Assembly: GCA_029844215.1 (NCBI GenBank)
Contig: CM056738.1
Location: 63,765,593-63,829,592, forward strand
Length of the DNA: 64,000 nucleotides
Direction: 5' to 3'
Origin: Przewalskia tangutica
Taxonomy: Eukaryota > Streptophyta > Magnoliopsida > Solanales > Solanaceae
Made by a program: the position numbers and the translations under genes. Below the pieces are notes generated by a model that was given only the letters and a program-made list of their open reading frames with translations, was not told where the DNA came from and made no database searches. Shown here one piece after another: positions 9,026 through 21,168 of this stretch (the stretch's first letter is position 1; each line of letters begins with the position of its first letter).

Positions 9026-12000
9026 TGTGGCGCCGAAACCGGGCGTCCATCGGTGCCTTACCGGGCACCCTAGTGATACAACATCGAGAAAACCGTGAAA
9101 TAAAAACTTTACACATGAAATGAGAGATATAAATAAATAGGCAGGCCAACCCAACCGTTGCCTTGGTATATATACATAAAACCCGAGCAGTTATCCTTTT
9201 ACAAACCACGCCTGGCGATTACTCTGAGACCTCTAAGATATCTGACAACTATGACGGGACGGGGCGCCATACCACAGAATGTACAAGTACCTCTGACAGG
9301 ACTATACAAAAGATAAGCCTCGGAGGAACAGCTTCAAGCTGACTGCGATCCTATGGCGAGATCAACCAAGCTGGTGTACCTCTACTGCGGCATGAGCGGC
9401 CCGAAGGAGGTCGATCTAACAGTACCAAGTATGTGAAACGAAAATCTGTAATGAAATCACATTTCATCATTTTATAAAACCATTTCGCAATAAGTAATGA
9501 TTATGTCAAGTAAGGGCGCGTATCCCGAATAATCACTCACACATAATTATGGGTCTCACGCCCGTAATACCACTCATGCAGTGGAACTCATTCCTCGGCT
9601 GCCGTGACATGATGTAAAACAACACCCGTATGTGAACACGAACACTAGATCACGCTGCGTCATCAAAACCGTCGGGCGAGTAGAATAGCCAACTACGGTC
9701 AAAGCTAGTCATATCCCATCACGCAGGCACTGCGGAAGCCAACTACGGTCAAAAGCTAGCCACGAATCGGCGAGGCAAGTATCTTAAGCTAACGTCTAAT
9801 AGCCTACCGTCTCACAAGATATGGCCGGCAAGTATCTTAAGCTATCTACCGAGGCTCCGGTGCGAGAAAATGACCAGAACAAGTATCTAAAGTGTGCACG
9901 AACCACGTACAAACCAAGCCCGTGATCGCTCGTCGCGCGGCAAGCTTCATGGATTAGCGGTCCGTGGACTATGATCTGAACCTCACGATGACCGCGTGCC
10001 GGCGATCTTACCTCGGAAGTCATGGCCATGAAACCATCCTGCGGACGCGTGCCATGGAACATCCATCACGTCGGCATGTCCAAAGGAAATAAATCGGATA
10101 AGCCGGCCTCGGAGAGTCACGGCGATCTGAAACAACCGATCGATACTCAAAGTGGGCGATACTCGTGGACCACCCAACGTCGATATGTCGGTCAATCAAT
10201 CGGATAAGCCACCTCGGAGAGTCACGAAGACATCAACAAAACACTTGCATCAAAGACTATCACAACAAGCATAGGCAAGTTTAACATACATTCATTTTAA
10301 TCAACAATCGGGTTTCAAACCCAAATACTACATACTTTCCTTTCAAAAAGACCTCTTTTTACGTAAAAGCCACATGATACTAATACTCGTAGTATATAAA
10401 GAAAACACGTTTTACTTTTAAAACCAAATTACTTCACCTTCGTAAAAATCTTTACAAGGCTTTTAAAATCAAGTACTCTATACTTTATAAACCAAGTGCT
10501 TTTCTTTTAGAACAACATCAAGTATACTCTTTTTAAAACCCAATTAACTTACTCTTTTCAAAACAAGTAACCTATACTTAAATCAAGTTACTTCTCCTTT
10601 TCCGAAAACAAGTCGTTATAAGTCAAGTCTCTTATCTTTCAAGATCAAGTCTCTTAACTTTCAAAATCAAGTCGTTTTACTGTCAAACCAAATCTTTCTT
10701 TTATCTTCATAAAGTCGTTATAACTAACTTCCCATAAAGCCATTATAACACTTTATGTTTTAAAACAAACAAAAATCGTTTCACACACGTACGTCTACCG
10801 TACTATATAGTTCACAACAATCATGCTCAAGAGTATAGGAAGAATCACATACCTTTAGCTTAAACCACAAGCCAAGTCAAGTATGCCGCGTGAAAGATCC
10901 ACCTATAACAACCTGATATATAAATCAACTTCTAGCACTCTCAGTAGAATATTCTAAACACAAGATTCCTTATTCTACAGAAATTTCGGCAGCACCTCCC
11001 CCCCCGCTATCACATAAATCTCCTCCCCTAACCAGGCCCGCTACCAGGCCAACAACTCCCAGGGGATTACACGTCTAACCGGACGTGTTCAAATATGCTT
11101 CACACTAATACTGACACAAGTCTCTGTAAATGCGGTCCAATGTAAATCTGATTCAATCCTTTATAATCATCCATCCAATATAATATACTCAAGTATAACT
11201 ACTACAACATGTAATATCCAATTCTGATAGGGGACATAGATCATTACCTCGATAAGCCCAAAAATTATCCAAGTTATAAGTCGATCCCGAGCAACGTTTA
11301 GCTCGATCCTTACGCTCCAACCCGCTCAGCGACCCTTAGAAGTTTCTAAACAACTTCTAAATACTTCCACCAAGCTAGGAAGATTTTTCTAGGGTTTCGT
11401 TTCTGGCTATTGGAATAAAGTAGTATTTCAGGCTCTAGTATTGAAATAACTTTGGAACACTACTAGGGATACTAGGCCAAGGTATTAGGGATTATACAAC
11501 AATACACCAAGTATTTTCTACACAAGAGGAGGGACAGAAATCTACACAAAGGGAGGGAAAACATTTGCTTTGGAAAGCTTTCAAGTGAGGATGATTTTAC
11601 TCTTGAAGCGAGGGTATTTATAGAAGAACCAAGGGCAAGATCAATATAAGTGTAGGGTCAAGATTGGGCCATGTGTGTGTGGGTCCACCACACCACATGG
11701 CCAAACGAAATGGTGCCAAGTGTGAGGCCAAATCGGCGAGGACAGTGGCCTAGCGACATCACCCATTCGACCAAGTGCCACATGGGGTGACACGTGTCAC
11801 CCCGATTAAATCAAAATATTTCGTCTTCGAAAATATCCAAAATCTGAAATCTCAAAAACAAAGCGGGCCCACAAAGCGTAAATTTCTCCGTGGGTCCCAC
11901 GTGACCATTTCACGAAAATAAAACCTCAAAATTCTAATATAATCCAAGAAGTCCAAATACCAAATCACGGGAATCCAATTCCATTAACGAACCTTTTTCT

Positions 12001-12117
12001 TCACAAAACCGGAACTTTTCCGTCGAAAAAATCACATCTTCCTTTCTTTCCAAAATTTACGCCGTATTCTCGCATGCGTCGTCCTCACATACATACCACG
12101 GAACTACGGGTATAACA
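9026..12117 (-). repeat. Element C 3' LTR
   Basis: A 3.1-kb LTR in reverse orientation. From the U5 end it holds a degraded hairpin block (about 9200-9290), pieces of CATACAAAAGATAAGCCTC and GCGGCATGAGC, an AT-rich tract full of AATCAAGT and TCAAGTCTCTTA words (10300-10780), and the U3 with TATTTATA at 11615-11622. Only one copy of the AAGCATAGGCAAGTTT unit is present (about 10268), versus 4-5 in B and D. No coding sequence. Confidence 0.9.
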
Positions 12118-12148
12118 TTCTTCCTCTTAGAAACATTCGTCCGAATGT
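12118..12148 (-). promoter_or_regulatory. Element C polypurine tract with hairpin
   Basis: TTCTTCCTCTTAG follows the LTR end, and ACATTCG TC CGAATGT (12133-12148) forms the hairpin, with one loop base fewer than in A, D, E, G and J. Confidence 0.8.
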
Positions 12149-12304
12149 TCCTTCTAAGTCTCCAAACGAGCGTGTCGGTATAGTCTTCACTACTATACTT
12201 ACGAAACCAATCACGCCATCAATGGCCATAGTATAACATACAAATCCAAGCTAACGAGGAAATCATTTCTAATCTCACAACAGCTCCTACTAGCTTCAAT
12301 TTAC

Positions 12305-12555
12305 TCTAAGGCCTATCTCGGCCTTCACGATCCGATCGATCGAACACATCCCGAACTCATACGATGGTTACCTAAACTTGGGCCTAGCACGCCGTGACCT
12401 ACCACGTGGGACCACCTCAGCCGACCACCTCAATCCGGGCTGCGGGTTGACCCGCGACAGCCTCAACCCGACCGCTATCGCGCCTGATCTCTCGTTCCCC
12501 GATCCGGAACAATCTTACTAATTCACGTCATGAAAGCTACCACTTCCATCTTACA
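12305..12555 (-). other. Conserved noncoding block of the nonautonomous elements (copy in C)
   Basis: Between gag and the polypurine tract lies a block shared with B (20812-21060), D (29770-30047), G (57835-58065, plus strand) and I (62777-63000), and absent from A and J. Landmarks are GGCCTTCACGA, ACTCATACGATGGT, GGGCCTAGCA, CGTGACC and CCTCAACCCGACC. The inverted repeat CGGGT TG ACCCG is at 12443-12454. The flanking 12149-12304 and 12556-12680 show no coding features. Its role is unknown. Confidence 0.78.
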
Positions 12556-12680
12556 CTACCCATGGAATTATCACACCAACATAATGCTATCAGAACATAA
12601 TAATTAAAAATATACTTATCTTAATACAAATGCATACTATTCTGTTAGAGGTCAAGGATATACGATATCACAAAAACAAA

Positions 12681-13936
12681 TAGGCGATTTCAAGGACCGC
12701 TATAGCGGGAACTTCCACCGACCCACTCGGCTCGCCGGTATATGAACACCCCGCTAGCTATCGGCGAAGAACCCGCAATGATCCAGAAAGTGAGTCTCAA
12801 CATCCGCTACCTCTGGTAGGACAATTTCGCAAAATGGCCCCGTGTCACATGTAAAACAAGTCCTCGACACTCCCGAATGGGGTTTACCCTGTTAGTTACA
12901 CTTAGGTCGGGGTGGCTTCTGCAGCGACCCCAACTCACGAAAACTGAACCATGGAGCCACGACACGCTCCCGAATACTCTGGAGGCCACGAAGGCCAGAG
13001 GACCACTCTGTACTGGCGGCGGCGTATAACTAGTCTGCTGCTGAGGCGGTCCGCCTTGAAAGTTACCAAAGGACCCTGCTGTCCTGGCCCTCTTCTGCTG
13101 ATATTGGTCAATCCGTCTGTCTCTCCGTGCCTCGCACACCTAGTGCATGAGCTGCGTGCGGGCGATGTCCATGCCGGTGAGCGATACACGAACAAGACTG
13201 CGCGGTAGTCATCAAGCCTGTGACGTGGCGGTGCACTCTGTCCTCCATATTAGCTACTAACGCGAGGACATATCGAGCCAACGAGTCGAACTACGTTGTA
13301 CTCGGTATGCGTCCTCCTGTCTCGGCCTCGAAACACATCGGCCGTGCCCTCCTCATCTGCGGCGGCAAGAAATGGCCGAAATACCTCGAGAACTCGTCCC
13401 AAACAGTGAGGCGCATGCTCCCCGGGACGACTCCGTGAATCAAACGATCATTGCGGTATCACGCGGCCGATGCGAACCGAAAATCACGGACTCGGTCTCG
13501 AAGCCTTGATCACTCGCATGATCCTCTGTGGCGGCGGATGAACTCCTGCGGATCATCCTCGAGCCTCGACCGTAGAACTCTGGCGGGATACAACTCGAGA
13601 AAATCCGTAGCCTCAAACTATCCGATGCGGGATGAACTACGGGGGCTCTGGGCAGGCTGCTGCGTCGGCCTCTCGCCGTGTCGGCCACGATCACGGCGAT
13701 GGCGGGCCATCTCCTTGTAACCCATCTCCTCTGCTCCGGTGTGGGGTGGAGGCTCAGTGCGTGGTCTCTGCGACCCGCTGCTGCGGCTCTAACCTCTCTT
13801 TGGGTGTGGCGTCGCAAAACTCGCCCGTCGAAGAACTATCTCGGGTAATGGCCGGGCTGCGCCTCGTACTCCTCTGTGTCCCACTAGCGGCTCCCGGCTG
13901 CCTTGCCTTCGGGCGGGTTGCCTTGCGCGGAGGCAT
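12681..13936 (-). pseudogene. Element C gag (broken frame)
   Basis: The start is MPPRKATRPKARQPG at 13936, the same start context as in the other elements. GEFCDATPKERLEPQQ follows, then a YGRGSRMIRR segment (for FYGxxPEDDPQEFIRQ) and GFETESVIFGSHRPRDTA. The C-terminal basic region with GSFGNFQGGPPQQQ is at about 13050-13080, and a zinc knuckle near 12830-12870 keeps the remains of CFTC...GHFAK. Gag forms the virus-like particle and binds RNA. The frame breaks several times. No protease or RT follows; the frame ends near 12680. Confidence 0.82.
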
Positions 13937-14133
13937 AATCGGCGAAAGAACACGTCGGAAGAGTCCAACTTACAACATCGTCGCTCTAAGGCACGATCTG
14001 AGTGAGAAGAATAGAAACGATCCTAAATGTCCTGCACCTCACGATTATAGATGTGGTGCACAACACACCGATAATCAAGACTACACTAGACACGATGCGT
14101 AGACACTTTCAGGATTAATCGCTCGATACCACT
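13937..14133 (-). promoter_or_regulatory. Element C leader with stem-loop and PBS
   Basis: The leader between PBS and the gag ATG. A 32-base stem-loop (14044-14075) has arms ATTATAGATGTG and CACACCGATAAT around GTGCACAA. The PBS complement reads GCTCGATACCA (14121-14131), one base short of the expected GCTCTGATACCA. It primes minus-strand synthesis from initiator tRNA-Met. Confidence 0.82.
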
Positions 14134-17100
14134 TGTGGCGCCCGAAACCGGGCGTCCGGTGCCTTACCCCGGGCACCCTAGTGATACATCATCAGAGAAA
14201 ACCGGCGGAAATAAAAACTGTACCCATGAAATGAGAGATATAAATAAATAAGCAGGCCCAACCGTTGCCTTGGTATATATACATAAAACCCGAGCAGTTA
14301 TCCTTTTACAAACCCCGCCTGTGATTACTCTGCACCTCTAAGATATACAACAACTATGACGGACGGGGCCCGCCATACCACGAATGTACAAGTACCTCTG
14401 ATGACAGGGACTATACCAAAAGATAAGCCTCGGAGGAACGAGCTTCAAGCCTGACTGCGATCCTATGGCGAGGATCAACCAAGCGGTGTACCTCTACCTG
14501 CGGCATGAACGCGGCCCGAAGGAGGTCGATCACAGTACCAAGTATGTGGCGAAAATGCGTAATGAAATCACATTTCATCATTTTATAAAACCATTTCGCA
14601 ATAAGTAAGCGATTATGTCAAGTAAGGGGCGCGTATCCCGAATAATCACTCGCACATAATTATGGGTCTCACGCCCGTAATACCACTCATGCCGTGGAAC
14701 TCATTCCTCAGCTGCCGTGATACATGATGTAAAACAACACCCGTATGTGAACTCGAACACTAGATCTGCTGCGTCATCAAAACCGACGGGCGAGTAGAAT
14801 AGCCAACTACCGGTCAAAAGCTAGTCATATCCCATCACGGGCAAGTGCGGAAGCGACTACGGTCAAAGCTAGCCACGCATCTGGCGAGGCAAGTATCTTA
14901 AGCTAACGTCTGATAGCCTACCGTCTCACAAGATATGACCGAGGCAAGTATCTTAAGCTATCTACGGAGGCTCAGGTACCGAGAAAATGACGAACAAGTA
15001 TCTAAAGTGTGCACGAACCACACGCGTACAAACCAAGCCGTGATCGCTCGTCGCGCGGCAAGCTTCATGGATTAGCGGTCCGTGGACTAACGATCTGAAC
15101 CTCACGATGACCGCATGCCGGCGTCTTACCTCGGAAGTCATGGCCATGAAACCATCCTGCGGACGCGTGCCCATGGAACATCCATCACGTCGGCATGTCC
15201 AAAGGAAATAAATCGGATAGCGGCCCTCGCAGAGTCACGGCGATCTGAAACAACCGATCGATACTCAAAGTGGACGATACTCGTGGACCCAACGTCGGTA
15301 TGTCCATCAATCAATCGGATAGCGGCCCCCTCCGAGAGTCACTAAGACATCAACAAAACACTTGCACATCAAAGACTATCACAACAAGCATAGGCAAGTT
15401 TAACATACATTCATTTTAATCAACAATCGGGTTTCAAACCCAAAATACTACATACTTTCCTTCTTTCAAAAGACCTCTTTCTACGTAAAAGCCACGTGAT
15501 ACTAATACTCGTAGTATATAAAGAAAACACGTTTTACTTTTAAAACCAAATTACTTCACCGTAAAAATCTTTACAAGGCTTTTAAAATCAAGTACTCTAT
15601 ACTTTATAAACCAAGTGCTTTTCTTTTAGAACAACATCAAGTATACTCTTTTTAAAACCCAATTAACTTACTCTTTTCAAAACAAGTAACCTATACTTAA
15701 ATCAAGTTACTTCTCCTTTTCCGAAAACAAGTCGTTATAAGTCAAGTCTCTTATCTTTCAAGATCAAGTCTCTTAACTTTCAAAATCAAGTCGTTTCTTA
15801 TCAAAACCAAATCTTTCTTTTATCTTCATAAAGTCGTTATAACTAACTTCCCATAAAGCCATTATAACACTTTATGTTTTAAAACAAACAAAAATCGTTT
15901 CACACACGCACGTCTACCGTACTATATAGTTCACAACAATCATGCTCGAGTATAGGAAGAATCACATACCTTTAGCTTAAACCACAAGCCAAGTCAAGTA
16001 TGCGTGGCGTAGAAAGATCCACCTATAACAACCACAATATATAAATCAACTTCTAGCACTCTCCGTAGAATATACTCAACACAAGATTCCTTATTCTACG
16101 TAAATTTAGTGACACCTCCCCGCTATCACATAAATCTCCTCCTAACGGGCCCGCTACTGTGCCAACAACTCGAGGGATTACACGTCTAACCGGACGTGTT
16201 CAAATATCTTCACAATAATACTTACACAAGTCTCGTAAGTACGGTCAATGTAAATACTGATTCAATCCTTTATAATCATCCATCCAATATAATATACTCA
16301 AGTATAACTACTACAACATGTAATATCCAATTCTGATAGGGGGCGTAGATCATTACCTCGATAAGCCCAAAAATTATCCAAGTTATAAGTCGATCACGAG
16401 CAACGTTTAGCTCGATCCTTACGCTCAACCCGCTCCAGCGACCCTTAGAAGTTTCTAAACAACCTGCAAATACTTCCACCAAGCTAGGAAGATTTTTCTA
16501 GGGTTTCGTTTACTGGTATTGGAATAAAGTAGTATTTCCGGGCTCCTAGTATTGAAATAACTTTGGAACACTACTAGGGATACTAGGCCAAGGTATTAGG
16601 GATAATACAACAATACACCAAGTATTTTCTACACAAGAGGGGAGGGGGACGAAATCTACACAAAGGGAGGAAAACATTTGCTTTGGAAAGCTTTCAGTGA
16701 GGATGATTTTACTCTTCAAGCCAGGGGTATTTTTAGAAGAACCAAGGGTCAAGATCAATATAAGTGTAGGGTCAAGATTGGGCCATGTGTGTGTGGGTCC
16801 CTCCACACCACATGGCCAACCGAAAATGGTGCCTAGTGTGAGGGCCAAATCGGCGAGGACAGTGGCCTAGCCAACATTCACCCATTCGACCAAGTGCCAC
16901 ATGGGGTGACACGTGTCGCCCCAATTAAATCAAAATATTTCGTCTTAGAAAATATCCAAAATACCGAAATCTCAAAAACAAAGCGGGCCCCACAAACCGT
17001 AAATTTCTCAGTGGGTCCCACGTGACCATTTCTGAAAATAAAACCTCAAAATTCTAATATAATCCAAGAAGTCCAAATACCAAATCTGGGAATCCAATTC

Positions 17101-17238
17101 CCATTAACGAACCTTTTTCTTCACAAAAACCGGAACTTTTCCGTCGAAAAAATCACATCTTCCTTTCTTTCCAAAATTTCTGTCGTATTCTCGTACGTAC
17201 GTCCTCACATACATACCCTGGAACTACGGGGTATAACA
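14134..17238 (-). repeat. Element C 5' LTR
   Basis: It is collinear with the 3' LTR of C and starts TGTGGCGCCCG. AT-rich parts are almost identical between the two copies, whereas the GC-rich first kilobase shows many small differences. The TATA region reads TATTTTTA (about 16729) instead of TATTTATA. Confidence 0.9.
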
Positions 17239-17559
17239 AACATACCAAAGATAAGCCTCCGAAGGAACGGAGCTTTCCAACACGCTGAAATGAGATCCTA
17301 AGAGCGGGGATCCACGACCGATGTACCTCTACCTGCGGCATGAGCGGCCCGAAGGAGAGTCGATAACAGTACCAAGTATGTGAAACTGTCAAATACTGTA
17401 AATGAAATCATAATAGCTTAAAAAGCAGGAGACATGTATGATAACCAAAATACAGTACGCAACATAAAAACAATCAAGTCAGGGACTCACGCCCTCAAAG
17501 TCACCACTCAAATATAACTATGGGTCTCACGCCCACAACATCCATCATGTTCGCATCAT

Positions 17560-17840
17560 GGCCGCATGCCCCCGAAATACTGCATCGGTGTAGACATGTC
17601 CATGATGCAACAATAATAACAAGGCGCGTGGCGCGTACCGGAATCTGCGTCGGTGTAGGCATGCCCATGTAACCTCAATATGATATCTTGGGTGGTCAAC
17701 CACCGCGCGTAGCCCACGTGCCCGGAATCTTGCGTCGGTGTGAACGCGTCCATGTTGCGGTAATAACCATATATCGGGTAATCAACGGCCGCGTGGCCGC
17801 GTGCCGAATCTGCGACGGTGTAGACATGTCCATGTGACAT
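17560..17840 (-). repeat. Four ~75-bp tandem units in the B 3' LTR
   Basis: Each unit carries a GGTGTAGACATGTCCATG-like box followed by a CAACAATAATAAC or ATATATCGGGTAATCAAC spacer and a GGCCGCATGCC-like piece. The same four-unit array is in the other B LTR (23190-23490) and both D LTRs (26420-26720, 32350-32640). The box contains ACATGT or the variant GCATGC. Confidence 0.82.
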
Positions 17841-17984
17841 CAACAACAAGCGATAATCAAAATGGAAACATACGTGGAATTCTCCATCACGCCAAAGACG
17901 TCCAAGTAAGTTCTCAACAAGTCAAGGCCTCTATCGAGAGCGGTAACGTAAATACCACACTTGCACAACAAAGGCTATCATCAC

Positions 17985-18105
17985 AAGCATAGGCAAGTTT
18001 CACAACAACAAGCATAGGCAAGTTTCACAACAAGCAAAGACAAGTTTCACAACAACGTGAAAGGCAAGTTTCACAATAACAAGCAAAGGCAAGTTTCACA
18101 ACAAC
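17985..18105 (-). repeat. 25-bp minisatellite in the B 3' LTR (5 units)
   Basis: The unit is AAGCATAGGCAAGTTTCAC followed by AACAAC; five copies, the last three with changes such as AAGCAAAGAC. Confidence 0.88.
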
Positions 18106-20437
18106 TCAAAGTACTTTCATTTTATGCCAAAGTCGGGTTTTAACCCCAAAGTACTACATACGTTAAGTTCTTTTAAAGAGATCCATTACTTTTATAAAAG
18201 TCACCCGATACGTAGTATTAGAATGACCAACCCACATTCCTTTTCAAAATCAAGTAACAACATTCTTTTCCTAAGTTCGGTTTGCCTAGTTTCAATTACT
18301 CAAGCTTCTCATTTTCAAATGGTTTCATAGTTTCCAAACTTAATCACTTGATTCCTTTTTAGAACAATTGAGTAATATATGTCTCACGTGAGAGTAGGTT
18401 AATCTTGTTTACAACATTCTTATTACATAAGCCATGATCTAGAAAATGTATATCATTTTGTCTCATCTTAGTTTCTATGAAGATGGAGGTTTCTCTTGGT
18501 TTTAATACAATTCATCATTATTCAATACATTTTCCTTTATTAACGCCGGTTGGTCCTGTCGATACGTTCGATTTCGAAATCAGTAAAACATTATCCCTTT
18601 AAATAAAACCAAGTACTCATTACTCACGAATGAGGTTTCACACAAACATTCACATTAAAACAAATAAGTTAAGTCTCTTATCTTATAAGATCAAGTCTCT
18701 TAACTTCTAACATCAGTAAACCATTTTCTTTACCTCTCTTAAGACATTATACCTAACTCCCCATAAAGCTAGTATAACTCTTTTTAAAACCTTTTAAAAC
18801 CAAGTGTTACTCTCCCTTCAAAAACGATTTATAAATCTTTTGAAATACATCAAGTTCTTTATTATAACTAGCGATTTATAATTCACATCGATTACCTTTT
18901 AAAACCACAAAGTATTTTCTTACCTACATAAAGTTGTTATAACCAACTTCCCATAAAGCCGTTATAACACTTTATGTTTTAAGAACAATCAAACACAGTT
19001 AACACATGTACGTCTACCGTACTACATAGTTCACATATATCATGCTAGAAGAGATAGGAAGAGGTTCACATACCTCGCGACGATTATCGACAATAAGCAA
19101 AAAGCTCCAAGTACTACAACCTTGCTAGCCCTTTTCACTCCTCGAGTAGAATACGCTACTCTTAGTACTTTCACCTATAAAGGTCACAAACGTCTATTAA
19201 CCCCAAAACACAAGTTTCTATCTTTCTACAGAAAATTTGGCACCTCCCCCCATGACAGCGTAAATCTCCTCCTTTATCGAGGTGGCTACCAAGCCAACGG
19301 GGGGGTAAACACGTCTAACGGACGCGTACAATTCTACTACGAAGAATGCTACATAAGTCTCGTAATGACCTAGGTAATTCTGATTCGATTCTTCTCTTTA
19401 TTATCCTACATGTGATTCTGTTCAATTCTTTATTCTTCGGCTTAAGTCAAAAGACATTGCCACAATACTAAGTCGATTCTATATATAGTATACAACAACT
19501 ATATATTCAACACTTATGTAATTTCCAATTACAATAGAAGAAGATAGTGTTTACCTCGATAAGCCTAAAATTATCCAAGTATAAAGTCGATCTGAGCAAC
19601 GCTTAGCTCCTACTCGGCGCTCCAAACAACCCTTAGAAGTTCTAACCAACTTCTACTTACAACTTCAACAACGGGTGAAGATTTCCTTAGGGTTTCGTTT
19701 TTGTGGCTAAAGGAAGTATAATCGTATTTTCTGGGCTTTTGTATAAGTGTAACCTTGGGAATACTAAAAGGTATTTGGGCCAAGGTATTTGGACATTACA
19801 ACAATACTAGGCGATTATTTCTATACCACAACCCGGGGTATTATACCAAAACAACTAGGCTAGGGGTACCACGGCTAGACACCACAAAGGGGAGGGAGGC
19901 TCTCGGCCAAGGCCTTAACCAAGGGAAGGGTGTTGGGCGATTTCAAGGTTGAGGGGAGGAGAGATGTTTAACACTTAGAACAATTTTGGATGAAGAAGTT
20001 CATCAACATGGAGGGGTATTTATAGGTGAAGAAATGGCCAACCAATGGCCAAGATTCTTCCAAGTGTATAGCAAGTGTAAGGTCAAGATCAAGCCATGTG
20101 TTTGTGGGTCCCACTTGCTCATCAACTACACAAAAATATCCTACCTAACCCTTGACCAAAATTGGGCAACAAAAACGTTCCAAGAATTGCCATTTCGCCG
20201 TCCCTTTGCTTCCAATGTGAGGTGACACATGTCACCCTCCGTTGGTCCAAAATGTTCGTCTCTCGGAAAAATCCGCAAAAATTATAAATGACATAGCGAA
20301 TTTTCCCAACAAAAGTCGTGAAACGTTTAGTGAAAAACGACTCTAATCGGGTGTTGTGTACAAATTTCGAAACTTGCCTAACTTAAGGCTCAAATTTTCT
20401 CGTCGTCGCCGTACATACTCAAAATACGGGTATAACA

Positions 20438-20467
20438 TTCTTCCTTTAGAAACATTCGTCCGAATGT
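20438..20467 (-). promoter_or_regulatory. Element B polypurine tract with hairpin
   Basis: TTCTTCCTTTAGA follows the LTR end; ACATTCG TC CGAATGT at 20452-20467 is the hairpin. The region to 20811 is noncoding. Confidence 0.8.
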
Positions 20468-20811
20468 TCCTTCTCAAGTCTCAACACAAACATGCGCCAA
20501 GATAGTCTTCACCGCTATCGTCTGAAAACAATCATGCCACACTGGCCATGAAATAACAAATGCACAAAATACGAAATCCCAAGTCCACGAGGAATCACCT
20601 CTGTTATCACAAAGTTCCCACGAGGTCTAACATATACTCCTCCGCACCTTCATTTCACAAAAGAAACGATCACACTCGCTCACTTCTCCCTACCTCGTCG
20701 TACTGCTCGAACACTCGAACTCTTCGATCTGCGCACCACACTTGATCAATGCTTGTTTCCAACCCTGAGTCACTACCTCAAACTTGGTCATCTTACTAAC
20801 CTCGATTTCCT

Positions 20812-21060
20812 CTAAGGCCATTCTCGGCCTTCACGAACTGATTCTGGTCGAACGTATCCACGAACTCATACGATGGTCATCTAAACTTGGGCCTAGCACC
20901 TCGTGACCCTGCCACCCGGCGGGACCACCCGGAGCTGACCCTTCCTCGAAACGGGACGCGGGTTGGCCCGCAACATGGCCCCAACCCGACCCACTGTAGG
21001 GCCAACTTCCGCTCCTCGACACGGAACACACCATGGAAGCTACCACTTCCATCTCACACT
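20812..21060 (-). other. Conserved noncoding block (copy in B)
   Basis: Same landmarks as in C: GGCCTTCACGAACTGATTC, AACTCATACGATGG, TGGGCCTAGCA, CCCCAACCCGACCC. The inverted repeat reads CGGGT TG GCCCG at 20959-20970, with one pair weakened. It lies between gag and the polypurine tract. Confidence 0.78.
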
Positions 21061-21168
21061 AACCAGATTTTTTTAATCACACTATAGCACAAAGCTATCC
21101 GAACATAACACTTAACACATCATTAACATCAATACATACAAGTATCTGAGGTTAAGGATATACACAAA

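Larger units (their letters stand above)
9026..17238 (-). mobile_element. Element C: gag-only nonautonomous LTR element
   Basis: 3' LTR 9026-12117 (3092 bp), internal 12118-14133 (2016 bp), 5' LTR 14134-17238 (3105 bp). The target-site duplication AACAT is at 9021-9025 and 17239-17243. The LTR termini read TGTGGCGCC at the U5 end and GGGTATAACA at the U3 end. Only gag, leader, PBS, the noncoding block and the polypurine tract are present inside. It interrupts the 3' LTR of B. Confidence 0.92.
17244..20437 (-). repeat. Element B 3' LTR, inner piece
   Basis: Continuation of the B LTR after C and its target copy (17239-17243). It holds four ~75-bp units (17560-17840), five 25-bp units (17985-18105), a long AT-rich tract with TCAAGTCTCTTA words, and the U3 with TATTTATA at 20017-20024. 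It ends ACGGGTATAACA at 20437. No coding sequence. Confidence 0.9.

Noticed and set aside
9027..9046. TGTGGCGCCGAAACC resembling a tRNA-Lys type primer-binding site (better at 14134-14150)
   Set aside because: It is the hairpin-forming LTR terminus of C read on the wrong strand; the true PBS of C is the initiator tRNA-Met type at 14121-14131.
13632..14102. 156-codon plus-strand open stretch
   Set aside because: It is antisense to the gag and leader of C; the real signals (Gag motifs, PBS) are on the minus strand.
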